Of a DNA stretch of 64,000 nt, positions 36,114-45,217 are shown in pieces (position 1 is the first letter of the stretch; the number at the start of each line of letters is the position of its first letter). The position numbers and the translations under genes are program-made. Source of the DNA: Minicystis rosea (GTDB lineage: Bacteria > Myxococcota_A > Polyangia > Polyangiales > Polyangiaceae); the NCBI GenBank assembly GCA_001931535.1, contig CP016211.1:12756377-12820376 (forward strand). Reading direction: 5' to 3'. The notes beneath the pieces are model-generated. The model made no database searches. It had not been told where the DNA came from and worked only from the letters and a program-made list of their open reading frames with translations.

Positions 36114-36901
36114 ATCTCGGTGCCGCCGCCGTCGTGCTGCGCCCGCGATCGCTCGCGGAGATCCTCGATCTCGCGTGCCGGCTCTCGTGCTCCCTCGCGC
36201 TCGGCCTCTATCTCCGGCTCGCGGCGCTCGTGCTGCTGCCGTGCCTCGCGCTCTGCCTGGCGTTGCGCCACGTGCTCGACTGGTCGTGGTACGCGGTGTG
36301 GTTCGTCGCGGCGTGCCTCGGTGCGGCGGCGCAGGGCGTCTTCACCATCGCGGTCGGACGCCTGCTCTTCTCCGAAGCGCTGGGCGCCGGCCAAGTGATT
36401 CGCCTCTTCGCGCGCCGCTTCGGATCGTATCTGTGGATGCTGGTGCTGAGCCGCGTCGTCCTCGTCGGCTCGGCCGCCGTGCTGATCGCGCTGCCGGTGG
36501 CGTGGCCTCGGCTCCTCTTCGTACACGAGGCCAGCCTCTTGGAGAATGCCAAGGCCGGCGACGCCATCCAGCGCGCGGGTCGCTTCGTCTCGGGCCGCGC
36601 CGCGCAGGTCTTCGGTGTGCTCGCGGCGCTCCTCGTCACGCAGGCCGGCTTCATCGCGATCGCCGAGTTCTTGGGGCACGGCCTCGTCGACCAAGTGCTC
36701 CAGCTCGGCCGCCCCTTCGGCGCGCTCTTTTCGAAGGGTGGATCGGCCTACGCGCTCGCGGGCTTCTTTCTCTCGGTGCCGTACGTGTCCACCGCCCGCT
36801 TCCTCCACTACATCGACGCGCGCACCCGCGCCGACGGTTGGGACGTGCAGCTCCGCTTCATGGCCATCGCCTCGGAGAACGCCGAACGGAGGGCCGCATG
36901 A
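36110..36901 (+). CDS. Multi-pass membrane protein of the MoxR operon
   Basis: A 263-residue protein with about five membrane segments (roughly 27-50, 56-80, 105-135, 165-185, 215-235) and no signal peptide. I did not recognise a family, but proteins of this size and topology are regular in RDD-SpoIIM-MoxR clusters. Near residue 145 a VHEASLLENAKAGDAIQRAGRF segment is probably cytoplasmic. It starts and ends with ATGA overlaps, so its level must be linked to the SpoIIM and DUF4129 proteins. Confidence 0.75.
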   Translation: MNLGAAAVVLRPRSLAEILDLACRLSCSLALGLYLRLAALVLLPCLALCLALRHVLDWSWYAVWFVAACLGAAAQGVFTIAVGRLLFSEALGAGQVIRLFARRFGSYLWMLVLSRVVLVGSAAVLIALPVAWPRLLFVHEASLLENAKAGDAIQRAGRFVSGRAAQVFGVLAALLVTQAGFIAIAEFLGHGLVDQVLQLGRPFGALFSKGGSAYALAGFFLSVPYVSTARFLHYIDARTRADGWDVQLRFMAIASENAERRAA

Positions 36902-39078
36902 CGCCCTACTCTCGTCTCGGCGCGCGCCTCTCGCGCACAACCAACGCCTTTTTGCGTCGCTGCGCCGTTGCACCTCTGCGTTTCTTCTCTCCGCTCGTCG
37001 CGACAGCGATCGTGATGGTGAGTCCCGCGCCCGGGCTCGCCGAAGAGGGCGACGCCAGCGCGCGCGCCGTGCTCACGAACGGTCGCTATCGCTTCTGTCA
37101 CGAGGCGGACTACCCGCTCACGCCCAGCGAGCGCGCCTGGTGCCCGCTCGTGGGCGAGAGCAGCGCGTCGTGCCCCGCGCTGCCGCAAGCCTGCAAGCAG
37201 CCGCCGGCCGACCCCAAAGCGTTGGTGCAGAAGGGCCCGCGCCACGGTGCGCCCGACCCCTCTCTCCCCAACCCCAAAGGCTCCGACAAAGACGACAAGG
37301 CCGGCAAGCACGACGGTGCGGAGGCGCATCCCGAGCATCCTCCGCGTCCCGACACGCACCGGCAGCCCGAGCCCGAGGCCGCCCTCAACGTGCCGGATCT
37401 GAGCGGCTTCGCGAAGCTGCTCCTCCTCGTGACGGTGGTCGGCTTCGTCTTCGCCATCGTGCGCGCGCTGGCGCGGAACTTCATGTCGAGCGGCGGCGAC
37501 GAGCCGGTGGAAGAGCGCCCTCCGCCCGACAAGAGCAAGAAGGACGAAGCGCCCGCGCCGCGCGGCCCCATCGAGACCGATGTCGAGCGCCTGCTCTCTC
37601 GGGCCCGCGCCGCGGCGGCGCGCGGTGACTTCGGTCGCGCCATCGACGACGTCTATGCGGCCCTCCTCCGGCGCCTCGACGGCGATGGGCTCATCGACAT
37701 CCACCCTTCGCGGACCAACGGCGACTACGTGCGGGCGCTCTCCGGTCGCCCTGATTTGCGCCGCGCCGTGCGCGACGTGGTGCGCGACGTCGAGCGCGTG
37801 CAGTTCGGCATGTCCGCGCCCTCCGAGCAGATCTTCCGCGCCGTGATCGATCGCGTGGTCCCGATCGTGAGCCGCGCGCTCGCCTTCGCTCTCCTCGCCA
37901 TCGGGCTCGGCGCCGCCGTCTCGTGCAAGCAGCTCGAGGGTGAAGACGAGCACGTCATCCCCGCCGGCACCTCGCCCTCGGGCATGCAGGCCTTCGCCGA
38001 GGTGCTCGAGAAGCACAAAATCGAGGTCCGTTTCCGCAGCGAGCCCCTCGCCAAGCTCGAGCGCCCGACCACGCTGGTGCTCGTCCCCGGCGTGCAGATC
38101 GACGCCGCTGGTTGGGCGCGGCTCCTTCGTTGGGTGCGCGAGCAGAACGGTCGCCTCGTGCTCGCGGGCGTCGAGCCGCCGGCGGAGATCGGCCTCAAGA
38201 TCGCGCGCAGCGACGAGAGCGGCAAGGTGCGCGTCGCCTTGGGGCTCGAGGCGACCTACGGCGGCATCTCGCTCGCCATCCCGCCGGGCGCACGCATCGT
38301 GGAGGCGGACGGCGACGAGGACGTCGACGGCGCGATGCTGCGCCGCAACGACTCCATCTACGGCGTGCATCGCGCCGAGCGCGGCGGCGGCTCGATCACG
38401 GTGCTCGCGGACGATCGCCTCTTCACCAACGTCGCGCTCGCCGTGCCCGAGGACGCGCTCTTCCTCACGCGCTTCTTCGAGCACCTGCCCGAGCCGCGCG
38501 AGGTCGAGATCCGCGACGCCTGGACCGGCGTCGGCGCCGCGACACCGATCGACTCGGTGCGCGAGGCGCGCCTCACGCCCGTGATCCTCCAGCTCTTCGT
38601 GCTGCTCGCGCTGCTCTATGCGTGGCGCGGCCGTGCCTTCGCGAGCCTGCGCGATCCGCCCGCCGAGACGCGCCGTGCCTTCGCCGATCACGCCCGCGCC
38701 CTCGGCCTCGCGTATCGTCGCGCGCGCGCCTCGCGCCACGTGCTCGGCCTCTATGCCGTGTGGGCCATGGATCGGTTGCGCGAGCGGGTGCATCGCTCCG
38801 GCCGGCAGGGCCTCGTCCCGTTGGCCGAGGGCATCGCCGCGCGCACGGGTCGATCCGAGGCCGAGATCATGCGTGTCCTCGTCGACGCCGGCAGCGCGCG
38901 TGACGACGCCGCGCCCACGTCGCTCCGCCCGCGCGGCGGTGCCTCCGTTTCCTCTGCTGCCAAGCCCGCGCGCGACGAGGTGGAGGGGGATCTCGCCCTC
39001 CTCCGCGAGCTCGAGGGCTTCCTCACCGCGACCGGCCAAAGCCGGCCCGCGCGCCGATCTCGGAACCAACCTTCATGA
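36898..39078 (+). CDS. DUF4129-DUF4350 fusion membrane protein
   Basis: A 726-residue protein. A signal or first membrane segment (about 32-50) is followed by a Cys-containing external part and a Lys/Asp/His/Pro-rich linker. A second membrane segment (about 167-187) leads to a DUF4129-like domain (about 224-325: VERLLSRARAAAARGDFGRAIDDVYAALLRRL onward). After another membrane segment comes a DUF4350-like domain (about 355-560; SPSGMQAFAEVLEKHKIEV, TLVLVPG, LARLV-type strands), then a final membrane segment (about 565-583) and a helical cytoplasmic tail. DUF4129 and DUF4350 proteins are usually two separate genes near MoxR; here they are one chain. Both ends overlap neighbours by ATGA. Confidence 0.8.
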   Translation: MTPYSRLGARLSRTTNAFLRRCAVAPLRFFSPLVATAIVMVSPAPGLAEEGDASARAVLTNGRYRFCHEADYPLTPSERAWCPLVGESSASCPALPQACKQPPADPKALVQKGPRHGAPDPSLPNPKGSDKDDKAGKHDGAEAHPEHPPRPDTHRQPEPEAALNVPDLSGFAKLLLLVTVVGFVFAIVRALARNFMSSGGDEPVEERPPPDKSKKDEAPAPRGPIETDVERLLSRARAAAARGDFGRAIDDVYAALLRRLDGDGLIDIHPSRTNGDYVRALSGRPDLRRAVRDVVRDVERVQFGMSAPSEQIFRAVIDRVVPIVSRALAFALLAIGLGAAVSCKQLEGEDEHVIPAGTSPSGMQAFAEVLEKHKIEVRFRSEPLAKLERPTTLVLVPGVQIDAAGWARLLRWVREQNGRLVLAGVEPPAEIGLKIARSDESGKVRVALGLEATYGGISLAIPPGARIVEADGDEDVDGAMLRRNDSIYGVHRAERGGGSITVLADDRLFTNVALAVPEDALFLTRFFEHLPEPREVEIRDAWTGVGAATPIDSVREARLTPVILQLFVLLALLYAWRGRAFASLRDPPAETRRAFADHARALGLAYRRARASRHVLGLYAVWAMDRLRERVHRSGRQGLVPLAEGIAARTGRSEAEIMRVLVDAGSARDDAAPTSLRPRGGASVSSAAKPARDEVEGDLALLRELEGFLTATGQSRPARRSRNQPS

Positions 39079-40046
39079 TGACCATCCCCGAATTTCGCGA
39101 CCGCTTCGAGCGCATCTCCCGCGAGGCCGAGAAGGTCCTCCTCGGTCAGGACGAGCTCATCCACCACACCCTCGTGGCCGTCATCGCCGGCGGTCACGTG
39201 CTCGTCGAGGGCGTGCCCGGCTTGGGCAAGACGCTCCTCGTGCGCACGCTCGCGCACGTGCTGGGCGCGACCTTCAAGCGCATCCAGTTCACCCCCGATC
39301 TGATGCCGAGCGACGTCACCGGCGGCAACGTCTTCAACCAGAAGGAAGATCGCTTCGTCTTCCACGAAGGCCCGATCTTCACGCAGCTCCTCCTCGCCGA
39401 CGAAATCAACCGCGCGCCGGCCAAGACGCAGAGCGCTCTCCTCGAAGCGATGCAGGATCTCGCCGTCACCTCCGACGGCGTCACCCGCCGCCTGCCCGAG
39501 CCCTTCTTCGTCATCGCCACGCAGAACCCGATCGAGTCGCAGGGCACCTATCCCTTGCCCGAGGCTCAGCTCGATCGCTTCCTCATCAAGATCAACGTGC
39601 GCCACCCGAGCGCCGCCGTGGAGCGCGAGATCCTGCGCAGCCACGCGCAGGGCTTCAACGCCGCGCACCTCGATCGCGCCGCGCTCGAGCAGATCGCCAC
39701 CGCGGAAGATCTCGTCTCCATGCGCGAGACCCTCGCCTCCGTGCGCGTCGACGACGGCATCATCGAGTACATCGCCGACATCGTCGGCAAGAGCCGCACG
39801 CATCGCTCGGTCTATCTCGGCGCTTCGCCGCGCGCCTCCATCGGTCTGCTCGCGGTCGCGCGCGCGTTGTCCGCTTCCGAAGGGCGCGAGTTCGTCATCC
39901 CCGACGACGTGAAGGCCCTCGCCCCCGCGGTCCTGCGTCACCGGCTCATCCTCCATCCGGACGCGGAGATCGAGGGCGTGAGCGCCGACGACTGCGTGGA
40001 GGAAATCCTCCGCGAGGCCAAGGTGCCGAAGACGGCCGCCGGATGA
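39075..40046 (+). CDS. MoxR family AAA+ ATPase
   Basis: A 323-residue AAA+ ATPase. Walker A is GVPGLGKT (about 45-52), Walker B is LLLADEINRAP (about 110-120), sensor I is FVIATQNPIE (about 150-159), and the typical MoxR blocks SDVTGGNVFNQ, SALLEAMQ and PEAQLDRF are present, with the small lid domain after residue 200. MoxR ATPases act as chaperones that mature or insert cofactors into partner proteins, often VWA-type ones. The partner here is likely the DUF58 protein in the next gene and the DUF4129 protein upstream. Start and stop both lie in ATGA overlaps. Confidence 0.96.
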   Translation: MMTIPEFRDRFERISREAEKVLLGQDELIHHTLVAVIAGGHVLVEGVPGLGKTLLVRTLAHVLGATFKRIQFTPDLMPSDVTGGNVFNQKEDRFVFHEGPIFTQLLLADEINRAPAKTQSALLEAMQDLAVTSDGVTRRLPEPFFVIATQNPIESQGTYPLPEAQLDRFLIKINVRHPSAAVEREILRSHAQGFNAAHLDRAALEQIATAEDLVSMRETLASVRVDDGIIEYIADIVGKSRTHRSVYLGASPRASIGLLAVARALSASEGREFVIPDDVKALAPAVLRHRLILHPDAEIEGVSADDCVEEILREAKVPKTAAG

Positions 40047-41338
40047 TCCCCTCCCGCGCCCTGGTCCTGCTCGCGCTGTTCCCGCTCGGCCTCGCCGTGG
40101 CGGTGCTCGTGGACCGGTCGCTGATCGTGCCCATGCTCGCCTGCGATCTGGGCATCGTCCTCTTCGCCGGCCTCGACGCCTTGCTCGCGCGCCGTCCCCT
40201 CGTGACCGTGAAGCGCAGCGCGCCCTCGGTCCTCTCCATCGGCAAGCCCAACCCCATCACGCTCGAGCTGCGGTCCACCTCGCGCCGCAAGCTCGCCGTG
40301 CAGGTGACCGACGATCTCTGGGACACCGCCGACGCCGGAGATCTCCCGCTCCAGCTCGAGCTGCCCGCGCGCGGCCGCGAAACGGCGCGCTATCGCGTGG
40401 TGCCGAGCAAGCGGGGCGCGCACCATTTCGGCGATCATCACGTCCGCTATCTCTCGCCGCTCGGCCTCTGGATCCGGCAAGTGACCATCCCCGCCGAGTC
40501 CAAGGTCAAGGTCTATCCCGACGTGCAGGCCGTGCGCGCCTATGAATTGATGGCGCGTCACGACCGCGATCCCTCGGCGCTCCGCGCCTCTCGCAAGCGC
40601 GGCGGCGAGAGCGAGTTCGAGCGCCTCCGCGAGTACCGTCGCGGCGACGAGTTCCGCTCCATCGATTGGAAGGCGACGGGCCGCCGGCAAAAGCTCATCA
40701 GCCGCGAATACCAGCTCGAGAGCAACCAGAACGTCCTCTTCCTCCTCGACGCCGGCCGCTTGATGACCGCGCAGGCCGAGGGCCTCTCGCTCTTCGATCA
40801 CGCCTTGAATGCCACCTTGATGCTCTCGCACGTGGCCGCGCGCGGCGGCGATCGCGTGGGGCTCTTGGCCTTCGCCGAGCAGATCAAGAGCTACGCTCCG
40901 CCGGTCGGCGGCGCCGGCGCGGCGCGGAAGGTCGTGCAAGCCGGCTACGACCTGCACCCCGATCTCGTCGAGACCAACTACGCCGCTGCCTTCGAGCACG
41001 TCGGCCTGCGGGTGCGGAAGCGCAGCCTGGTCGTGCTCTTCACGCAGGTGGTCGACGACGTGGCCGCCGCGGATCTGCTCAAGCTGATGCGCGGGGTCAT
41101 GCCCCGTCACCTACCGCTCATGGTGCTCCTGCGCGACACGGACGTCGACGCGCTGGCCGAAGGCCCCGGCATCGACCCTTATGTGAAGGGCGCCGCCGCC
41201 GAGCTCTCGAGCTTCCGCGATCGCCTGGTGCGCGACCTCAAGAACCACGGCGCGCTGGTCCTCGACGTGGCCCCGCAAAAGCTCACACCGCAGCTCATCA
41301 ATCGATATCTCGAGATCAAGGCGCGGCATCTCCTGTAA
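40043..41338 (+). CDS. DUF58 domain membrane protein
   Basis: A 431-residue protein: two N-terminal membrane segments (about 5-45), a beta-rich middle part and the DUF58 signature near residues 193-235: ESEFERLREYRRGDEFRSIDWKATGRRQKLISREYQ. The following portion (QNVLFLLDAGRLM onward) has a von Willebrand A-like fold with a D-x-G-R in place of a complete MIDAS DxSxS. DUF58 proteins pair with MoxR ATPases. It begins by ATGA overlap with moxR. Its 3' end overlaps the convergent DUF4291 gene by 23 bases. Confidence 0.93.
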   Translation: MIPSRALVLLALFPLGLAVAVLVDRSLIVPMLACDLGIVLFAGLDALLARRPLVTVKRSAPSVLSIGKPNPITLELRSTSRRKLAVQVTDDLWDTADAGDLPLQLELPARGRETARYRVVPSKRGAHHFGDHHVRYLSPLGLWIRQVTIPAESKVKVYPDVQAVRAYELMARHDRDPSALRASRKRGGESEFERLREYRRGDEFRSIDWKATGRRQKLISREYQLESNQNVLFLLDAGRLMTAQAEGLSLFDHALNATLMLSHVAARGGDRVGLLAFAEQIKSYAPPVGGAGAARKVVQAGYDLHPDLVETNYAAAFEHVGLRVRKRSLVVLFTQVVDDVAAADLLKLMRGVMPRHLPLMVLLRDTDVDALAEGPGIDPYVKGAAAELSSFRDRLVRDLKNHGALVLDVAPQKLTPQLINRYLEIKARHLL

Positions 41339-41990
41339 TCCCGAGCTTCGCCGCCACCTCGGCGTCGCTCACCGGATACGGCTCCTCCCGCGGCAACATC
41401 AGATCTCGATACGCCTGCTTCACCACGTGGGCGTGCTGCTCGCGCACGAAGGGCGTGATGTCCTCGATACCGATGATCCAATCATCGGCGAAGCTCGCCA
41501 GCGTGCCCCCGCGAATCCCGAGCTGAATGGCGCGCCGCTCCTCCTTGGCGCCGGAGGGGTGGTGATCGGGATCCCATTGCAAACGCACCTCCGAGCGCGC
41601 CACCCGCTCATCCCAAGCCTCCCGCGTGCCATAGACCTCCGGCACATACGAAGAGTGGACGGCCCGCTTCAAGATCTCGTCGAACCCCGATCGTTGGAGC
41701 CGAATCCGCAGCACGGCCTCCTGGTTCTCTTTCGTGGCCCACCCCGAGCGATACATCATCCACAGGAAACCAGGCTTGATCCACGTCATCCGCGTGCGGC
41801 TCCAGCGCGCGCCGAAGCGGCCGTCGCGGGCCGCGGGGAGAGCGATCCCCGGGTGATATGCCTGATACACGACGACGCTCTCGGCATCGTAATCGGCCAA
41901 GATGTGGCGGCCTGCGACAGGCCAGCGGGCGCGCCCCGCGAGGTAGGGCTCGAGATTCATCATGATCGTGGAGATGTTCCCCGACCCCAT
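41316..41990 (-). CDS. DUF4291 family protein
   Basis: A 224-residue protein with clear DUF4291 marks: DAESVVVYQAYHPGIA (about 35-50), RMTWIKPGFLWMMYRSGWA (about 67-85) and VRLQWDPDHHP (about 135-145). The family is soluble, widely but patchily distributed, and of unknown function; its compact invariant Trp/Tyr/His-rich core resembles an enzyme active site. ATG at 41990 is used; ATGs ten and eleven codons later are possible. Its last 23 bases overlap the end of the DUF58 gene on the other strand. Confidence 0.9.
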   Translation of the reverse strand: MGSGNISTIMMNLEPYLAGRARWPVAGRHILADYDAESVVVYQAYHPGIALPAARDGRFGARWSRTRMTWIKPGFLWMMYRSGWATKENQEAVLRIRLQRSGFDEILKRAVHSSYVPEVYGTREAWDERVARSEVRLQWDPDHHPSGAKEERRAIQLGIRGGTLASFADDWIIGIEDITPFVREQHAHVVKQAYRDLMLPREEPYPVSDAEVAAKLGITGDAAP

Positions 41991-42352
41991 CCGCGCCGGG
42001 GGACAAATCGCACGCGCTCGTCCCTGAAGCGCGGCGAAGCCGCGGCGAATACGGCACCTCCACGACCTCTGAAGTCATCGCGTGGAGCGCTTCACACATC
42101 GCGTGTGGCCGAGATCGGGCCTCGTCGCTCGCGTCATCGTATGTCGTTCCGCGCTGGGCAATCGGCGCATCGCCGTGCGTCGAGGCGATGCCACGTCTTT
42201 GCGTCGGGCCTGGAAGCAGGCGGCGTTCGGCGATGCGGACCGCGCTTTCATCCGCTTGCGGGAAGCCGAAAGCGCACCCCGAGCGTTGGCCTCGGCTCGT
42301 CATGACGTGCAATTGCTCGACCCCTGTCGCCGTTGGGCTAAGCTCCGCCGCC
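41991..42352. other. Divergent intergenic region, no gene recognised
   Basis: These 362 bases lie between the DUF4291 gene (minus) and the lytic transglycosylase gene (plus). Base composition is lower in GC than neighbouring genes. Open frames that cross it have no coding character. It should carry both promoters, but no clear element was identified. Confidence 0.45.
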
Positions 42353-44823
42353 GTGCTTGGCCGGTACCTGCGTGCATCTGCGCTCCTCGTCGGCATGACG
42401 AGCGCCCTCGTGTCGGGCTGCTCTTCCGAAGCGCCGTTGCCGATGGCGCCTGCGCCTCAGCCCACGCCGCCGCCGCTGGCGTTGCCAGCGCAGCAGGCCG
42501 CGGCGCCGGCGCCTGCAGCTGCGCCCGTCGTCGATCCCAACAGCATCGATGTCGCCCGCATCCCGCTCGTGCTCGAAGATCCGCGCCTCGCCGCCGTGAA
42601 GGCGGAGGCCGATCGCGAAGGGTACGCGCGCGCGGCGCAGATCCTGACGACGATGATCGCGGGCGCGGCGCCGGAAGATCGCCCGGTGTGGCTCTACCAG
42701 CTCGGGCGCCTGCGCGCGCTCGGCGGTGATCCCGCGGGCGCGGCCAAGGCCTTCGAGGACTCGGCCGCCGCGGGCTACGTGCTCGAAAACCACGCGCGCT
42801 TGCAGGCGGCGCAGTGGCTCGTGGGCATCGGCCAGTTCGACGCGGCCATCGCGGACGCGAAGCTCTGCGCCGAGCAGGCGCTCGCCGGGCCCGTCGATCT
42901 GGTGATGGCCGACGCGCTCCTCGGGAAGAAGGATTTCGCCGGTGCGGCGAAGCACTTCCGCGCGTACCTCGGGCGCGACAAGCATCCTCCTCAATGGGTC
43001 AACGTCGCGCTGCGCTTCGCCAATGCGCTTCTGCAGCACCCGACCGAAGCGCACGCGGAGGAGGCCCTGCGCCTCGCGCGGCGCGTGGCTTGGGAGGCGA
43101 GCGGCGGCCAGGGGCAGGGGAGGCGGCGGACATCGAGAAGAAGGCGCTCGAGACGCTGCCCTCCGACAAGCGAAAGAAGATCGAGAAGCTCTCCTCCGAA
43201 GAGCAGCTCATGCGGGCGCGCGGCCTCATGCTCGCGGGGCAGCCGCGGCAGGCCGTGATCGCCACCGATCGCATCCTCAAGCTGCCCAAGGCGAAGGCCG
43301 CCGGCGAGTACGCGTGCGACGTGTGGCTCGTGCGCGCCGAAGCGCTCGTCAAGATGAAGAACAAGAAGCCCGAGGCGGCCGACGCGTACAAGGGCGCGAT
43401 CGAGCGCTGCGAGGGCCAGCCGCGTCACGCCGAAGCGCTCTTCGCGGGCGCGCGCGCGTCGGCTTCCGCGGGGCGGCATCCGGAGGCGATGGAGCGCTTC
43501 GCCCTCCTCGAGAAGGATCACCCGCAGCACCGGCTCGCCGACGACGCCCGCCTCCGCGGCGCGCGCGCTGCGCTCGAAGCCAACGACGAGCCGCGGTACG
43601 AGCGCATGCTCGCGCGCATCGCCGACGACTACCCCGAGGGCGACATCAGCAACGACGGGCTCTTCGAGCTCGCGCTCCACCACCTCGAGCAAAAGGCCTG
43701 GGCCAAGGCCGTTCCCATCCTGGAGAAGGCGCTCACGCGCGCGCCGCGCGAGCGGGTCTATTACGCGGCCGGGCGGCTCCCATACTTCCTCGCGCGCGCG
43801 CACGCCGAGCTCGGCGCGGTGGATCAGGCCAAGAGCATCCTCGCGACGGTGATCCGCGATTACCCGCTCTCGTATTACATGGCGCTCGCGTATGCGCGCC
43901 TCGTCGATCGCGATCGCGCGATGGCCGATCGGGTGCTCGCGGAGTCCGTCGCGCGCGACGCTGCCGAGCCCGTGGGCAGCTTCCCCGTGGCGCGCGGGCC
44001 TTGGCTCGACGAGCCCGGCTTCGCGCGGGCGCGCGAGCTGCTCCGACAGGGCGACGGCAAGCTCGCGCGCGCGGAGCTCGATCGCCTCGGCCTGGGCGCG
44101 CGTACGGCCCCGCGCGAGGTGCAGTACACGGCCGCGTTCCTCTACGCGCGCGCCGAGGATCACAAGAACGCGCACGGCATCTTCCGCGCGTCGACGATCA
44201 CGCCGAAGCCGCTCGCCACCGATCTGCTCGACTGGCTCGATCACTATCCCGCCGGCCGCTGGCGCACGGCTTGGGAGGTGGCGTATCCGCGCCCGTGGGC
44301 TTCGATCGTGGGCCCGGCGTCGCGCCGGCAGAACGTGCCCGAGGCCTTGGCCTACGCCATCATGCGCGAGGAGAGCGCCTTCGATCCGCGCGTGGTCTCG
44401 GGAGCCAAGGCCTACGGCTTGATGCAGCTCATCGTGCCCACCGCGAAGAAGATGGGCGAGTCGCTCGGCCTCTCGCCCGACGAAGAGAGCCTCAAGCAGC
44501 CCGGCGTCAACGTGCCCATCGGCTGCCACTACCTCTCCGTGCTGCGCGGCCAGTTCCCGGACAACCCGCTGCTCGCCATCCCCGGCTACAACGCCGGCGG
44601 CGGCGCTCCGAAGAAGTGGATCAACGAGCGCGGCGGCGACGACTTCGACGTTTGGGTCGAGCGCATCCCCTACGAGGAGACGCGCAACTACACGAAGCGC
44701 GTCATCGGCACCATGGCCGCCTACGAGATGCTCTACACGCGCGACCAGCCGAGCGAAGCCCTGCGCGCCCCCCTGGCCGCGAGCCCCTCCGCCCGCAACC
44801 AGGCCGCCGCACCGACGCCCTGA
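42353..44823 (+). pseudogene. Slt-type lytic transglycosylase lipoprotein, apparent frameshift at 43117-43120
   Basis: Two frames together make one complete protein of about 823 residues. The first, from GTG at 42353, encodes a signal peptide with lipobox LVSGC and TPR-like helices up to WEASGGQGQG. The second frame takes over as EAADIEKKALETLPSDK and continues with more TPR-like helices to an SLT domain near the end: AYAIMREESAFDP (catalytic Glu), GAKAYGLMQL, and LAIPGYNAGGG. Adding one G to the GGGG run at 43117-43120 joins the frames exactly. The domain cleaves peptidoglycan glycosidic bonds in the periplasm. Codon use stays coding on both sides and there is no other damage, so a sequencing error or very recent mutation is likelier than an old pseudogene. 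Confidence 0.85.
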
Positions 44824-44842
44824 GATCAGGGCGCGTTGCGGT

Positions 44843-44884
44843 GATCGTTTGAGCACCAACCAATTCGTTGGTGCTCAAACGATC
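44843..44884. terminator. Perfect 18-bp inverted repeat after lytic transglycosylase
   Basis: Arms 44843-44860 (beginning GATCGTTTGAGC) and 44867-44884 are perfectly complementary with a six-base loop, 19 bases after the stop codon. The stem is unusually long for this genome and AT-richer than the surroundings. There is no T run, so it may be a rho-independent-like terminator for convergent genes, an RNA end protector or a protein site. Confidence 0.6.
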
Positions 44885-44978
44885 GCGCGCTGACGCCGGC
44901 TACCGCGTGCGTAGCCCAAGCCGCGTGTTCGGCGTCGTGTGCGTCGACGAGCCGGACGCGATTCGGGAACGGAGAGGG

Positions 44979-45084
44979 AGAAGGAACGCAAAGTCGCCAA
45001 GAAGCAAAGACGCAAAAAGACGAAGAAGAGGCTCGGCTCCCGCCTTCTTACGTCTTGCGCCTTCGCGCCTTCGCGTTCCTTTCT
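44979..45084. repeat. Long imperfect inverted repeat, interspersed-element-like
   Basis: The left arm from about 44979 (AGAAGGAACGCAAAG onward) and the right arm ending about 45084 pair imperfectly over some 45 bases, with alternating AAG and CGC blocks. The low-GC, purine-biased arms differ from neighbouring genes. Repeats of this style (GCAAAGACGCAAAG) occur in many intergenic regions of various bacteria, from memory. It may be a small mobile or REP-like element in the gap after the lytic transglycosylase. The full gap 44824-45217 has no gene. Confidence 0.55.
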
Positions 45085-45159
45085 GATGATGCCGGGGCCC
45101 TGCACGCCGCCGGCCATGAGGGCGAGACGCGGCTCCCGCGTCTCCGCACGCCGACAAAA

Positions 45160-45195
45160 CGAAGAAGGCGCCCAGGTGATCCCGGGCGCCTTCTT
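45160..45195 (-). terminator. Rho-independent terminator of the Cys-rich lipoprotein gene
   Basis: A perfect 13-bp stem (183-195 and 160-172 within the 45,000s; GAAGAAGGCGCCC and its complement) with a ten-base loop lies 22 bases after the stop codon of the minus-strand gene. It is followed on the minus strand by GTTTTG, a short T tract. This is the most convincing intrinsic terminator in the window. Confidence 0.8.
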
Positions 45196-45217
45196 CAGGC
45201 GCAGACGATGCTTCGAG

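Noticed and set aside
43117..43120. Programmed ribosomal frameshift in the transglycosylase gene
   Set aside because: There is no slippery heptamer or downstream structure typical of programmed shifts; a single missing G explains it better.
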